A stretch of DNA of 64,000 nucleotides from Solibacillus sp. R5-41 (GCF_002736105.1 NZ_CP024123.1:1356001-1420000); one strand, 5' to 3'. Positions 43,476-53,633 are shown, counted from the stretch's first letter. The notes: generated by a model not told the origin, from the sequence alone. Made by a program: numbers and translations.

Positions 43476-44108
43476 GTGAAGGAAATATTATTTACATGTG
43501 AATTACTAGTAAAAGAAATTTACGGGAAAATGGATGCAAGTCATGATTTCCAACATATAGAACGGGTTTATCAAAATGCTCAAGCTATATTGAAAACAGA
43601 GCCAGATGCAAATGAGACCATCGTTTTGCTAGCCGTATTATTACATGATGTGAGCGATTCAAAATATGCAGTTGATAAGTCCGAGGAAGAGCGAATTTTA
43701 AAACAACTAAATTTAACGGAGCAAGAAAACAAGCATATTCAAGCGGTAATCGCAGAGGTTTCATTTAATGGGGGCAATGAGTTACCTGCAACAAGTATCG
43801 AGGCAAAAATTGTGCGTGATGCGGATCGTTTGGATGCGATTGGAGCAGTAGGCATTGCACGTACTTTTGCATATGGTGGTGCAAAAGGGCGTTTGCTATA
43901 TGATGACGCGGAGGAAGCACGGGAGGCGATGTCATTAGAAGAATATCGCACGAAATCCACAGCAAGCGTGACCCATTTTTATGAAAAACTTTTATTATTG
44001 AAAGACTTGATGGTGACTGAAAAGGGTCAGGAAATGGCAGAGCGTCGCCATGCATTTATGGTACAATTTTTAGAACAGCTTAAACAAGAAAGAGACGGGA
44101 TTTCATGA
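43476..44108 (+). CDS. HD domain phosphohydrolase, YpgQ-like
   Basis: This 210-residue HD-superfamily protein shows metal ligands in SHDFQHIERV (His), LLHDVSDSK (His-Asp) and RDADRLDAIGAVG (Asp). The Bacillus homologue YpgQ has been described as a metal-dependent (d)NTP pyrophosphohydrolase, so a nucleotide substrate is likely. GTG 43476 follows AAGGTGAT. Its stop overlaps the ABC-F start (ATGA), and a YpgR-like gene follows, recalling the B. subtilis ypgQ-ypgR pair. Confidence 0.85.
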   Translation: MKEILFTCELLVKEIYGKMDASHDFQHIERVYQNAQAILKTEPDANETIVLLAVLLHDVSDSKYAVDKSEEERILKQLNLTEQENKHIQAVIAEVSFNGGNELPATSIEAKIVRDADRLDAIGAVGIARTFAYGGAKGRLLYDDAEEAREAMSLEEYRTKSTASVTHFYEKLLLLKDLMVTEKGQEMAERRHAFMVQFLEQLKQERDGIS

Positions 44109-45991
44109 GTCATTTAATCGTATCCAATTTAACAAAAACAGTAGGTGAAAAAACGCTATTTCAAAATATTGAATTTACGATATATGAAGGAGAGCGTGCA
44201 GGTTTAATCGGGATAAACGGAACAGGGAAATCAACGTTATTATCCATTTTATCAGGGATTCAAGATGCTGATACACTTGACATGGATCACCCGAATAAAT
44301 ATCGCATCGCCTATTTAGAACAAGATCCACAGTTTGCGACCAATACGACGGTTTTACAAGCCGTTTTCAGCGGGGATTCACCTATTTTACAGCTAAACCG
44401 GGCGTATGAAGAAGCTGTAACCGCTTTAGCAAATGATCCACAATCAGAAAAGCTTCAAAATGAATTGTTCCGTATACAGCAGCAAATGGATACAGAAAAT
44501 GCCTGGGATGTAAATGCATTAGCAAAACAATCATTAACAAAATTGGGAATGGACATGTTCGATAAAGATGTATCGGAGTTATCAGGTGGTCAACAGAAGC
44601 GTGTCGCTCTCGCAAAAGTGCTAATTGAACCAGCCGACCTTTATTTATTTGATGAGCCGACGAACCATTTAGATGTTACTTCCACGGAATGGCTACAAGA
44701 AATGGTATCGCGCTTAAAGGGTGCTGTTATTTTTATTACGCATGATCGTTATTTCTTAGATGAAACAGCGACACATATTTATGAACTTGCGGATAAAACA
44801 TTATATCGCCATACCGGTTCGTACGGGGACTATTTAGAAGCAAGAGCGATTCGTGAAGAGATGAATGCCGCGTCGCAAGCAAAACTACAAAATCGATACC
44901 GCTCTGAGTTAAAGTGGATTCGTCGTGGGGCAAAGGCAAGAACAACAAAACAAAAAGCAAGAATTCAACGCTTTGAAACGTTAGATGAATCGTTGGATCG
45001 TTCAGTAGATCAAACGGATTTAGAAATGGCTTTAGCAACAACGCGCCTAGGGAAAAAGGTACTTGAATCAGAAGGCATTTCTAAAGCGTATGGTGACCGA
45101 AAAATTATACAAGATTTTAGTTTCCTGTTACAACAAGGGGATCGGATCGGAATTATTGGTGCAAACGGCTACGGAAAATCGACATTACTCAATATGCTAG
45201 CAGGAGAAATTGAACCTGATCATGGAGAAGTAATCGTTGGTTCCACGGTGAAAAGACTGCATTTTAAGCAAGCTATACCTGCGATGAATGAAAATACACG
45301 TGTCATTGATTACATTCGCGAAGCCTCTAATGATATTACCGATGCGGATGGTGTACGATACTCTGCTTCACAAATGTTGGAACGCTTTTTATTCCCTTCT
45401 CAAGCACATGGTACCCAAATTAGTAAATTATCTGGTGGGGAAAGAAAGAGATTGCATTTATTGCGTTTATTAATGGAACAGCCGAATGTTTTACTATTGG
45501 ATGAGCCGACAAATGATTTAGATATTGAAACATTAGGTGTGCTAGAAGATTTTATTGAAAATTTCCCTGGTGTTGTCATTACAATTTCACATGACCGATT
45601 TTTCCTTGATCGTATCGCGAAAAAGCTTTGGATATTGGATGGGCTCGGCGGGGTGCAGGAAAGCCTCGATATATATACAGATTATTTGGCAAAAGCTATG
45701 GAACAACAACAGCAAGCAGCAAGAGAAAATAAAGTAGAAAAGTCTAAGCTAGAAAAGCCGAAATCAGAGAAGAAAAAATTATCATTTAAAGAGCAAAAAG
45801 AGTGGGAAACGATTTCTGATATGATTGCAAAAGTGGAAGAAAACATCATGCAAACAGAAGAAGGAATAACTACAGCGGGTTCAGATTTTACTAAATTACA
45901 GCAATTAACCGAGCAATTAGAGCAGTTCAATAGTGAATATGAACAATTAATTGAGCGTTGGAGTTATTTAGATGAGATTGTAAACGGATAA
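44105..45991 (+). CDS. ABC-F ATPase (Uup/YfmR type)
   Basis: This 628-residue soluble protein has two ABC domains and no membrane segments. The Walker A motifs are GINGTGKST and GANGYGKST, and the signatures are LSGGQQKR and LSGGERKR. An inter-domain linker of charged helices (about 240-310) carries the P-site interaction region. A Lys/Glu-rich C-terminal coiled coil (about 540-628) is typical of Uup/YfmR. Such proteins act on stalled ribosomes. It overlaps the HD gene by four bases and is followed 11 bases later by the YpgR-like gene. Confidence 0.9.
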   Translation: MSHLIVSNLTKTVGEKTLFQNIEFTIYEGERAGLIGINGTGKSTLLSILSGIQDADTLDMDHPNKYRIAYLEQDPQFATNTTVLQAVFSGDSPILQLNRAYEEAVTALANDPQSEKLQNELFRIQQQMDTENAWDVNALAKQSLTKLGMDMFDKDVSELSGGQQKRVALAKVLIEPADLYLFDEPTNHLDVTSTEWLQEMVSRLKGAVIFITHDRYFLDETATHIYELADKTLYRHTGSYGDYLEARAIREEMNAASQAKLQNRYRSELKWIRRGAKARTTKQKARIQRFETLDESLDRSVDQTDLEMALATTRLGKKVLESEGISKAYGDRKIIQDFSFLLQQGDRIGIIGANGYGKSTLLNMLAGEIEPDHGEVIVGSTVKRLHFKQAIPAMNENTRVIDYIREASNDITDADGVRYSASQMLERFLFPSQAHGTQISKLSGGERKRLHLLRLLMEQPNVLLLDEPTNDLDIETLGVLEDFIENFPGVVITISHDRFFLDRIAKKLWILDGLGGVQESLDIYTDYLAKAMEQQQQAARENKVEKSKLEKPKSEKKKLSFKEQKEWETISDMIAKVEENIMQTEEGITTAGSDFTKLQQLTEQLEQFNSEYEQLIERWSYLDEIVNG

Positions 45992-46002
45992 AGGAGATAC
46001 GT

Positions 46003-47124
46003 ATGAAAATTATACTAATTGAGCCGACACCTAGTCCAAATTCAATGAAAATTGTTATTGATCAAGAGTTACCTTTTGGTAAAAGTTTTAACTATTCGAA
46101 AGAAAATATTGGGCAAGCATCAAAGGAAATTCAAGCGATATTTGCAGTGGAAGGCGTAAAAGGTATTTATCATGTTGCAAACTTCATGGCTGTTGAACGA
46201 AATGCGAAATTCGCTTGGGAAACGATTTTAACGGGCATTCGCTCGGCATTAGGTGAAGAAACGCAAATTATTCAACAACAGCAATCAACGGATCATTTTG
46301 GTGAAGTCAATGTGCATGTACAAATGTATAAAACGGTTCCGTTACAAGTAAAAGCTTTTGATAGTGAGGGTGAAGTCCGTATTAGTGTAGGGCAACGCTT
46401 TTTAGAGGCATTTAAACAACTGCAATTGCGTGGATCGGACGAAAACTATATTTTTGAACGTAAATGGATGGACTTTGGTGTTCGTTATGGCGATAAAGCA
46501 CAAGTGGTAGAAGAGGTGTTACTAGAAGTAGAAGCACTTTATCCACAAGGGCGTTTAGACGAAATTATCGAAACAGCCAACGACATCGTTCGTACAGTTT
46601 CAGTTAGTCGCAAGGAAGTTTCGTTAGGACAATTCATGGAAATTAACGATTGGCAACAACGATTCCAATTATTAGATCAAATTCCAGATCCTGAGGTAAA
46701 GGACATTGCACTTTTAGAAGAAGCGTTAAAAGATGAACAAATGGCCATTCGCCGTCTCGCAACTGTTTACTTAGGAATGATTGAAGATGTGGCGGTTGTA
46801 CCGGCTTTAACAAAAGCTATAAAAGATAAAAGCGCGGCAGTTCGACGTACCGCAGGAGACTGCATGAGTGATTTAGGTTTACCAGAATTTGAACAAGCGA
46901 TGATTGAAGCCTTATCAGATAAAAATAAATTAGTTCGTTGGCGTGCAGCTATGTATCTATTTGAAACAGGAACAGAAGTAGCCATCGAAGCGTTAAAAAT
47001 CGCAAGTGAAGATAAAGAATTTGAAGTAAAATTACAAGCGAAAATGGCATTAGCAAGAATTGAACAAGGTGAAGAAGCTCAAGGTTCAGTATGGAAGCAA
47101 ATGACCGAACTAAGAAATCAATAA
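46003..47124 (+). CDS. Conserved virulence factor C-like protein (YpgR)
   Basis: This 373-residue protein has an N-terminal Nfu/NifU-N-like scaffold domain (TPSPNSMKIVID to about residue 90). A middle domain resembles the Staphylococcus CvfC family, and HEAT-like repeats span about 225-365 (AIRRLATVYLGMIED, AVRRTAGDCMSDLG, LVRWRAAMYLFETG). No catalytic residue is evident. It may act in Fe-S or protein assembly. An AAGGAGATA site precedes the ATG. It is the last gene of the HD-ABCF-YpgR operon. Confidence 0.85.
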   Translation: MKIILIEPTPSPNSMKIVIDQELPFGKSFNYSKENIGQASKEIQAIFAVEGVKGIYHVANFMAVERNAKFAWETILTGIRSALGEETQIIQQQQSTDHFGEVNVHVQMYKTVPLQVKAFDSEGEVRISVGQRFLEAFKQLQLRGSDENYIFERKWMDFGVRYGDKAQVVEEVLLEVEALYPQGRLDEIIETANDIVRTVSVSRKEVSLGQFMEINDWQQRFQLLDQIPDPEVKDIALLEEALKDEQMAIRRLATVYLGMIEDVAVVPALTKAIKDKSAAVRRTAGDCMSDLGLPEFEQAMIEALSDKNKLVRWRAAMYLFETGTEVAIEALKIASEDKEFEVKLQAKMALARIEQGEEAQGSVWKQMTELRNQ

Positions 47125-47132
47125 AATAGTTG

Positions 47133-47171
47133 AAAAATGACATTTTGATTATCCGTCGAAATGTCATTTTT
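47133..47171 (+). terminator. Intrinsic terminator of the YpgR-like gene
   Basis: A perfect 13-base A/T-flanked stem (47133-47145 with 47159-47171). Confidence 0.85.
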
Positions 47172-47273
47172 CTTTGTTAAGCTTCCTTTTTTCTATGTTA
47201 TGTCGATATTTCGCATACACTAAATTGGAAAAAGAGAGGGATTTAATTTATATTATAGGAGGGAGGGGAAGTA

Positions 47274-48479
47274 ATGGAATTAATTGATTTGATAGAAGAG
47301 GAAATTATTCTAAACTATGAGGTCGCTTTAAAAAATAAATCGTTAAAAAACTTTTTACTATTTTTTGAAAAAAACTGCCCGGAAGTGATGGGCGAAATTG
47401 AGAAAGACTATTATCTCCACTTTATTCAAGATATTTGGTCATTGCTTGAGCTTATCAAAAATAATCAATTCTTGTTTATGAACGAGGGAGGTACCTTAAA
47501 GGAAACAAGGCAATTTTTAATCGAAACAATTGCATATCACGAACAAATAATGAAAAATATTCCTTTTTTCAGCGTTTCGCCAATAAGAAATTTTATAGTG
47601 GCCTCTGTTATTGTGAAAAAAATAGATAAATGGTTTTACAATGAGGTTGATTTTTTTAGTCTAATTCAGACAGAATTTTCGGGAAATAACGGTACTGTTC
47701 ATAAACACGAACTAATAATTGAAGGATTTCGTCAAATTGAAAAACATTATTTACAACCATTTAATCATTTTCTTGAAAAAGCAATCATTCATACAATTGA
47801 ACAAATAACGGCTGCTGAAAAGCTTTTAGGAAATACATTTTGGTCGGAATTAAACCTACATGAAATCGATCAATTATTCCAAAGTCTAGATAGCAACCAT
47901 TTTTCTGAAGTCCTTTTCTTAAAGGAGAAAATGACTACAGCTGAATTCGTAACATTTCATAAAAAAACGGCGAATATTTCCGATTCCACATTCCTTTTTT
48001 GTGTTCAGCAAGATCAATCAATGCAAGCACTTGGCAATTTACAAATAAGTATAGCATTAACCTTATTAGAGCTATCAAAACAATGTAATCACGATTTTAT
48101 CTATTTACCTTTTGCACATAATCTTAATCAAGAAACAGTTATATTAAAGGGTGAGTTAGATATTCAGAAATATTTTGAGATGAATGAAGCGTTTATTGGG
48201 GGAGAAGGTGCGATACATTATAAAAAAGCAATAAATTTTGCTTTTACATTATTAAAACTTGAATTATCTAGTGCGTCGGGTAAAATCTATTTACTCTGCA
48301 ATGAACGGCTATTTGATTATTGCCCAGCAGAAGACTATTGGAAAGATGCCGTATTGAAATTTAAAAGTGAAAAAGATATTGAAATAACGGTCATATATAC
48401 AGGGAAAAAAGAACTTTTAGCACCTATTTGGTTTGCTGATCATGTGTTTACCCTAGACGAAAGTGTTGTACTTCACTAA
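47274..48479 (+). CDS. Unrecognised protein with a possible degenerate VWA-like domain
   Basis: This 401-residue soluble protein is not assigned with certainty. Residues 1-220 are helical and acidic. From about residue 235 the order resembles a von Willebrand A fold: FLFCVQQDQSMQ is in the place of the D-x-S-x-S metal site, AFIGGEGAIHYKKAI is in the place of the usual GGGTDF loop, and final strands are IYLLCNERL and IEITVIYTG. The third MIDAS Ser and the Thr are missing, so metal binding is doubtful. AGGAGGGAGG precedes the ATG. It stands alone. Confidence 0.6.
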   Translation: MELIDLIEEEIILNYEVALKNKSLKNFLLFFEKNCPEVMGEIEKDYYLHFIQDIWSLLELIKNNQFLFMNEGGTLKETRQFLIETIAYHEQIMKNIPFFSVSPIRNFIVASVIVKKIDKWFYNEVDFFSLIQTEFSGNNGTVHKHELIIEGFRQIEKHYLQPFNHFLEKAIIHTIEQITAAEKLLGNTFWSELNLHEIDQLFQSLDSNHFSEVLFLKEKMTTAEFVTFHKKTANISDSTFLFCVQQDQSMQALGNLQISIALTLLELSKQCNHDFIYLPFAHNLNQETVILKGELDIQKYFEMNEAFIGGEGAIHYKKAINFAFTLLKLELSSASGKIYLLCNERLFDYCPAEDYWKDAVLKFKSEKDIEITVIYTGKKELLAPIWFADHVFTLDESVVLH

Positions 48480-48496
48480 CCAGGAATCGCTTAATA

Positions 48497-48539
48497 GCCC
48501 TAAATAGTGGACGCTAAAAAAGCGCATACTATTTAGGGC
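48497..48539. repeat. Long hairpin after the VWA-like gene
   Basis: A 12-base perfect stem (48497-48508 with 48528-48539) encloses a CGCT/AGCG stem. No T-run follows, so it is a weak terminator or part of the adjoining repeat. Confidence 0.6.
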
Positions 48540-48548
48540 ATACTAATC

Positions 48549-48629
48549 AATTACGCCTCGGCTAACTTTTGTCCAAATTTTTTCGAACTAGTTCAATAAA
48601 CTCCTCTAAAAATCTATGACATCCTCCGG
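48549..48629 (-). repeat. Modular palindromic repeat, copy D (module 2, reversed)
   Basis: Read on the minus strand this is CCGGAGGATGTCATAGATTT, the palindrome TTGAACTAGTTCGAA, AATTTGGAC and GCCGAGGCGTAATT. It matches module 2 of copies A-C. Its centre is again a different palindrome. The first arm of the end hairpin is degraded. Confidence 0.7.
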
Positions 48630-48643
48630 GTCTTTAACTGGTA

Positions 48644-49531
48644 TTACGTTGAAGTTTCGACTTTCTTTACTGTTTGTTCGGGGATGTACACGGTGTAAAA
48701 GATGCTACCGAAAATTAATATGATGCCGATTGTTTGTAACAAAGTAGGGCGGAATGATAGCAAAATGGCATCTAATAAAATGGCAACGACCGGGTCAACA
48801 AAGACGAGTACCGAAACAAGCACGGTAGATAAATTACGAATGCTATCAAAAAATAAATAATAAACAAAGCCGGTATGAATAAAGCCTGTGCCTAAAATAT
48901 AGAGCCAGTTGCGCTCAGTTAAGCTTTCGAACGCCGAAAAATCACATAGTGGGAAAAGCATCAAAATCCCAACAGTTGTCTGAATAAATGTCAATGCATA
49001 CGAAGATAGCCCTTTAATTGTTTTACTTGTAAACATCGTCAACGCGTAAAAAATGGCGGAAAGTAGCGCCCATACAAAGCCTGAGTTTAAAAACTGCGAT
49101 GTGGAAGTAAAACTATCCAAACCAATGATTAATAGACTACCAAAAAAACAAATAACCGTTGCAAATATGGAACGAATGCTCATTTTTTCTGCTAATAACA
49201 TTGATCCAAGCATCAAGACAAAAATAGGGGCTAAATTATAAATGGAAATAGCCACCGAAATCGACATTACTTCAAAGGCTTTAAATAAAAATACCCAGTT
49301 TAATACGATAAAAACACCACAAAGGATTGTTTTTAATACTTCCGATTTTTTCCACACTTCTATTCGATGTCCACCTGTCAAAAACCAAAGAGTACCTAGA
49401 AAGAGCGATGCACAAATACAGCGGACAAATACGAGTTCAACAGCAGGTAATCCTGTTTGAGTTGTAAAAAATCCAATCGAACCAAATATCGCCATTGCAA
49501 TACTCAGTTTAATTATTGCACTTACATTCAT
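48644..49531 (-). CDS. EamA/DMT family transporter in the proline operon
   Basis: This 295-residue protein has ten predicted membrane segments in two EamA repeats (first LSIAMAIFGSIGFF; SIYNLAPIFVLMLGSMLLAE is the typical fourth-segment motif). It starts 38 bases after the proA stop on the same strand with no terminator between, so it is probably the third gene of the T-box-controlled proBA operon. Export of an amino acid is a reasonable but untested guess. The ribosome site is weak. Confidence 0.85.
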   Translation of the reverse strand: MNVSAIIKLSIAMAIFGSIGFFTTQTGLPAVELVFVRCICASLFLGTLWFLTGGHRIEVWKKSEVLKTILCGVFIVLNWVFLFKAFEVMSISVAISIYNLAPIFVLMLGSMLLAEKMSIRSIFATVICFFGSLLIIGLDSFTSTSQFLNSGFVWALLSAIFYALTMFTSKTIKGLSSYALTFIQTTVGILMLFPLCDFSAFESLTERNWLYILGTGFIHTGFVYYLFFDSIRNLSTVLVSVLVFVDPVVAILLDAILLSFRPTLLQTIGIILIFGSIFYTVYIPEQTVKKVETST

Positions 49532-49569
49532 TGACGAACGCTCACTTTCATAGAGATTTTCTATAAACT

Positions 49570-50835
49570 TTACTTTCTAATTTGCCCGTTACCCGTAATA
49601 AAGTATTTCGTTGATGTGAGTGCAGGTAATCCCATTGGACCGCGAGCATGCAATTTTTGAGTGGAAATGCCAATTTCAGCACCGTAGCCAAACTCAAAGC
49701 CATCTGTAAAGCGCGTCGATGCATTATGATATACGGCAGCCGCATCCACAGAGTTTAAAAATAGATTCGCATTTTGCAAGTCCTCAGTAAGGATGGCCTC
49801 TGAATGCTTTGTACCAAATCGATTAATATGATGAACCGCCTCAAAAACATTTTCAACAACTTTAACACTTAGTGTAAGTGCTAAAAACTCCTCCGCATAA
49901 TGCTCATCTGTTGCTTGTAACGCTTCGTTTAATACATTACATACATGCGCATCACCATAAATTTGAATACCAAGCCCCGATAAATAGTGCAGTAACTCTT
50001 TTCCGTGATGTGCAAAAAAGTCTTCGTGGATCAAAATACTTTCCGTCGTGTTGCAAACAGATGGTCGCTGTGTTTTCGCATTTTTTATAACGCCACGGGC
50101 CATATCAGGGTTGGCTGAATGGTCTAAGAAAATGTGACAGTTCCCAGCGCCGGTTTCTAGAACAGGAACACTCGCTTCTCGAACGACTAAGTCAATTAAA
50201 TTTTTTCCGCCACGAGGGATTAATACATCTAAGTATTCATTTAACGTAAATAATGTTTTGGCTGTTTCACGGCTCGTATCCTCAATTAATAACACCGCAT
50301 CTTCAGGGTAATTTACTTTTTTTAGTGCTCGGTGGATCGATGCAACTAACGCAATATTGGAGTACTTTGCAGACGAGCTCCCGCGTAATAATACAGCATT
50401 ACCAGTTTTTAATGAAAGGGTAGCAGCATCGATTGTTACATTCGGACGGGCCTCATAAATCATGCCAATCACACCGAGAGGCACACGCTTTTTGACGATT
50501 TGTAAGCCATTTTCCTTTTCGATTTTTTCTAATACTTCACCAACAGGATCTTGGAGCGCTACTAATTGACGAATGGCTTCACTCATCGCACGGATGCGTT
50601 TTTCATCGAGTAAAATTCGGTCTAAAACCGATTCGCTTAAATCAGCTTCTTTACCGTTTTGAATATCTTTTTGATTTTCTACCATAATAGTTTCGATGTC
50701 TTCAAGTAACTGGTCAGCAATGCTCAGTAATGCTTTATTCTTTTCAGCAGTCGTTTTCATATTCGTTTCAAAACTTGCAAATTTTGCGCGTTTCCCTTTT
50801 GCGATTACTTCGTTTTCATTCATTAATATCGACAT
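49570..50835 (-). CDS. proA: Glutamate-5-semialdehyde dehydrogenase (gamma-glutamyl phosphate reductase)
   Basis: This 421-residue NADPH enzyme performs the second step of proline synthesis. It has the aldehyde-dehydrogenase fold: [17 protein letters not shown] near residue 115, [13 protein letters not shown], and the catalytic Cys in [13 protein letters not shown] near residue 275. [21 protein letters not shown] ends the pattern. The ATG at 50835 follows AAGGAGG, 13 bases after proB. Confidence 0.96.
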   Translation of the reverse strand: MSILMNENEVIAKGKRAKFASFETNMKTTAEKNKALLSIADQLLEDIETIMVENQKDIQNGKEADLSESVLDRILLDEKRIRAMSEAIRQLVALQDPVGEVLEKIEKENGLQIVKKRVPLGVIGMIYEARPNVTIDAATLSLKTGNAVLLRGSSSAKYSNIALVASIHRALKKVNYPEDAVLLIEDTSRETAKTLFTLNEYLDVLIPRGGKNLIDLVVREASVPVLETGAGNCHIFLDHSANPDMARGVIKNAKTQRPSVCNTTESILIHEDFFAHHGKELLHYLSGLGIQIYGDAHVCNVLNEALQATDEHYAEEFLALTLSVKVVENVFEAVHHINRFGTKHSEAILTEDLQNANLFLNSVDAAAVYHNASTRFTDGFEFGYGAEIGISTQKLHARGPMGLPALTSTKYFITGNGQIRK

Positions 50836-50848
50836 TATAAAAGCCTCC

Positions 50849-51931
50849 TTAAATTTTCACCCATTGATTTCGATGAATGACTTCGATTGGTAAGTCAGCA
50901 AGCTCACTCGTTCGTTTGCCCATCGCTTGCTCCAATTCATTTGAAGAATATAATATTTCGCCTCTACCAATACAAGTGTGGCGGTCATATACTTCGACAA
51001 CATCTCCTTTTTCAAACTGTCCCTCAAATGCATAAATTCCAGCCGGTAGTAAGCTCTTACCACCATGTTGAAGCGCCTGTACGGCACCTTCATCAATAAA
51101 TAATTTGCCCATTACTTGTGTAAATGCAACCCATTGTTTATGACGAGGAATAGATTTTTCATTTCGAGTGAAATACGTCCCGTCGCCATTGTCATTAGAA
51201 ATCTCAAGTAATTTATTTGAACCTTCACCTGTTCCAATAAATACATCAACACCAGCACTCATCGCATGTTTGGCAGCGAATAATTTAGATTGCATCCCAC
51301 CCGTGCCAACTTTCGAGCCCGTTCCATCCGCAAAGCCGAGCATTTCATCGGTAACTTCTTCAATTGTATTTATTCGGACGGCATCTGCATTTGTTAATGG
51401 ATTTGCCGTGTACAGCCCATTTACGTCAGTTAATATAATGAGCTGATCGGCATGAACAAGTCCACTTACAAGGGCAGAGAGCATATCATTATCGCCAAAT
51501 GTGAGTTCTTCAACAGAAACCGTATCATTTTCATTAATAATCGGTAAAATGGAGCGTTCCATCAGTTCAGATAATGTAGCAGTAGCATTTTTATAACGCT
51601 TTTTATCGCTAAAGTCTGAACGTGTTAATAAAATTTGCGCTGGTGTTACTTGAAACTGTGCAAATCCATCGCTATATGCTTGAATTAATACACTTTGCCC
51701 AACAGCAGCAGCGGCTTGTTTTCCTTTGATTGTGACTGGTCGTGACGAATAGCCTAATTTACGAAATCCAGCGGCAACAGCGCCAGAAGATACTAAAATC
51801 ACTTCATGACCTGCGTCTTTAATCGTTGCAAGTGCCGCAATATGGTCGGCGATTTTATGTTGATCAATTTCACCTTTATTATTAGTTAAAGAGCTACTCC
51901 CAATTTTTACGACAATTCGTTTCTTTTCCAA
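50849..51931 (-). CDS. proB: Glutamate 5-kinase
   Basis: This 360-residue enzyme phosphorylates glutamate in the first step of proline synthesis. The amino-acid kinase domain has [27 protein letters not shown] and [16 protein letters not shown] domain of about 75 residues follows (KSLLPAGI onward). The start is TTG 51931, eight bases after GAGGAGG; the TTG at 51949 overlaps that site. The T-box leader upstream controls it. Confidence 0.95.
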   Translation of the reverse strand: MEKKRIVVKIGSSSLTNNKGEIDQHKIADHIAALATIKDAGHEVILVSSGAVAAGFRKLGYSSRPVTIKGKQAAAAVGQSVLIQAYSDGFAQFQVTPAQILLTRSDFSDKKRYKNATATLSELMERSILPIINENDTVSVEELTFGDNDMLSALVSGLVHADQLIILTDVNGLYTANPLTNADAVRINTIEEVTDEMLGFADGTGSKVGTGGMQSKLFAAKHAMSAGVDVFIGTGEGSNKLLEISNDNGDGTYFTRNEKSIPRHKQWVAFTQVMGKLFIDEGAVQALQHGGKSLLPAGIYAFEGQFEKGDVVEVYDRHTCIGRGEILYSSNELEQAMGKRTSELADLPIEVIHRNQWVKI

Positions 51932-52009
51932 TTTAATTATCCTCCTCAAATTAACTTCCCCAGAACTTATTTCACAGCATATAAAGGTGGAAGATTACTA
52001 CATAACGAA

Positions 52010-52260
52010 ATAAAAAAGCACTTTTCCCCCTAAAAAATAGGACGAAAAGTGCTTTTTCCGTGGTACCACCTAATTTGAATGCATTAAAAAAGCATTCCAC
52101 TTTGTCTCATAACGCTGAGTCGGCGCCTAGTTTTATAGGAGCATGTTCAAGTAGGTTCGATGGGTTTTGCTATGCGATTCTTTCAGCCAATGGAATCTGC
52201 TCTCTTACTAGCTAAGTGCCATTTACTAGTCTTCAATTTGCCTTTACATTTTCTAATAGC
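52010..52260 (-). promoter_or_regulatory. T-box riboswitch leader, proline-specific
   Basis: On the minus strand the conserved T-box AGGTGGTACCACGGA (complement of 52057-52071) precedes a terminator with a strong stem (about 52012-52026 with 52044-52057) and a T-run. Upstream are the AGAGAG and TTGGCTGAAAG landmarks of stem I. A GAA-CCT-A specifier loop follows, with CCT at 52153-52155, a proline codon. Uncharged tRNAPro should stabilise the antiterminator and switch on proBA. A TTGACA box lies at 52281-52286. Confidence 0.9.
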
Positions 52261-52534
52261 ATGAAGGATAGCCAGCTTTTTGTCAATATCCGAATAATAA
52301 AAATAATAGTACGTTTCATTTTAAGATGTGCGTACCACCGATTTAATAAATACAGAAATACAAATGGTACTATAAAAAGTGGTCAATTTGTCTATTTGGC
52401 TTGTTTTTAATGCTCAAATTGTCTGAATGGGGCTTTTTTATTGTGGAAATGCATTTTGATAAAAATAGGGATCTTCCATTACCTTTAGAGTACCTAGGAA
52501 TAATCAGTTGTGCACAGCTAAAAGGACAACGACA

Positions 52535-53026
52535 ATGCAGAGCTTTGAAACGGTATATGAAGAACATGAAAAGCTGATTAATCAAGTGATGTTTCATTTG
52601 AAAATCTATCGTAATTTCGATGAATTTTATCAGTTGGGCCGAATCGCGCTTTGGGAGGCCATGGTCAAATTTAATCCAGCTAAATCGTCATTTGAACCGT
52701 TTGCTTTTATGATGATTAAATTTAAGATGCTGAAAGAAATGTCTCAATTGAATCATATTTCTCAGTATGAAAGTGTATTGGACGAAACTCAATTTCAACT
52801 TACATTGGATGTACAGCATGCAACTAAAGATGAATTCAATGAAATAGAATGGCTATCGACCTTACCTAAAGAGGAAAAAATTTTACTGAAGCTCGTCTAT
52901 TTTGAGGACAAAACAAATCGCGACATTGCCAAACTTTTTGGTTGCACTGAGGAAGCAATTAAAAAGCGGAGGCAGCGCTTAATAAAAAAATTGCAAAGAA
53001 ATTTAACCTTTGAGAAGCGGGGGTGA
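52535..53026 (+). CDS. Sigma-70 family RNA polymerase sigma factor
   Basis: This 163-residue small sigma factor has region 2 (about 5-70, with QLGRIALWEAMVKFNPAKSSFEPFAFMMIKFKM) and region 4 with a helix-turn-helix (NRDIAKLFGCTEEAIKKRRQRLIKKL at about 130-155). It lacks regions 1 and 3, like ECF or ComX/SigH-type factors. No anti-sigma gene is beside it. I start at the ATG at 52535 behind AAAAGGAC. The target promoters are unknown. Confidence 0.8.
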   Translation: MQSFETVYEEHEKLINQVMFHLKIYRNFDEFYQLGRIALWEAMVKFNPAKSSFEPFAFMMIKFKMLKEMSQLNHISQYESVLDETQFQLTLDVQHATKDEFNEIEWLSTLPKEEKILLKLVYFEDKTNRDIAKLFGCTEEAIKKRRQRLIKKLQRNLTFEKRG

Positions 53027-53037
53027 TTGAAATAAGG

Positions 53038-53072
53038 AAAAGCGTATTCGTTTGTTCGATGGAATACGCTTT
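53038..53072. terminator. Bidirectional intrinsic terminator
   Basis: AAAGCGTATTC pairs with GAATACGCTTT around a 12-base loop between the convergent sigma-factor and membrane-protein genes. Confidence 0.8.
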
Positions 53073-53098
53073 CTATTTTCATACTTGTAGTGACTGTA

Positions 53099-53494
53099 TT
53101 ACTTATGCATCGTTTGAATAAATGCATCACGTTGTTCATCGGTTTGTTGAACGCTATTAACAAGCATGGCTCCAATGAGGTGAGATGACTTATCTTTTTC
53201 AACAATGAATTGTACATTTACAGGTTCAAGCTTTCCTTCTACTGTACATTTGCCCTTATATTCAACAACACGTTCAAACATTTTCGTTTCGAAATATTCC
53301 CATCCACCTTTTTCGCAAACTTTTGAAAAGGCCGCTTCCGTTGTTAATTGGCTATCACTCGTTAATGCTGAAGCTTTCATATAATCTATGTATTCATTGT
53401 CCGTAATCGTATCTTTTGGACCAAAAAAGTAAAAAAAGATCCCTAAAATCGCAATCGGGATAATCCAAAAAATAGTTCGCTTTTTTCTCTCCAT
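53099..53494 (-). CDS. Membrane-anchored hypothetical protein
   Basis: This 131-residue protein has a short basic N-terminus and one membrane segment (about 8-25), followed by a soluble extracytoplasmic domain of about 105 residues with two cysteines (VCEKGGWEYFETK, KGKCTVEGK). The domain resembles small secreted PepSY/YpmB-like folds only vaguely. The family is not recognised. The ATG follows AAGGGGG. Confidence 0.7.
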   Translation of the reverse strand: MERKKRTIFWIIPIAILGIFFYFFGPKDTITDNEYIDYMKASALTSDSQLTTEAAFSKVCEKGGWEYFETKMFERVVEYKGKCTVEGKLEPVNVQFIVEKDKSSHLIGAMLVNSVQQTDEQRDAFIQTMHK

Positions 53495-53633
53495 AAAAAA
53501 TCCCCCTTATTTGTAATGATAGTATAACATTCGGAATATTATATTTTCTACAAGATGGTAATATTTTCTCTAACAAACAGATTATTTCTTACATTATACA
53601 ATTATAAATTTTACGATTGTAATCTTGTATTTG

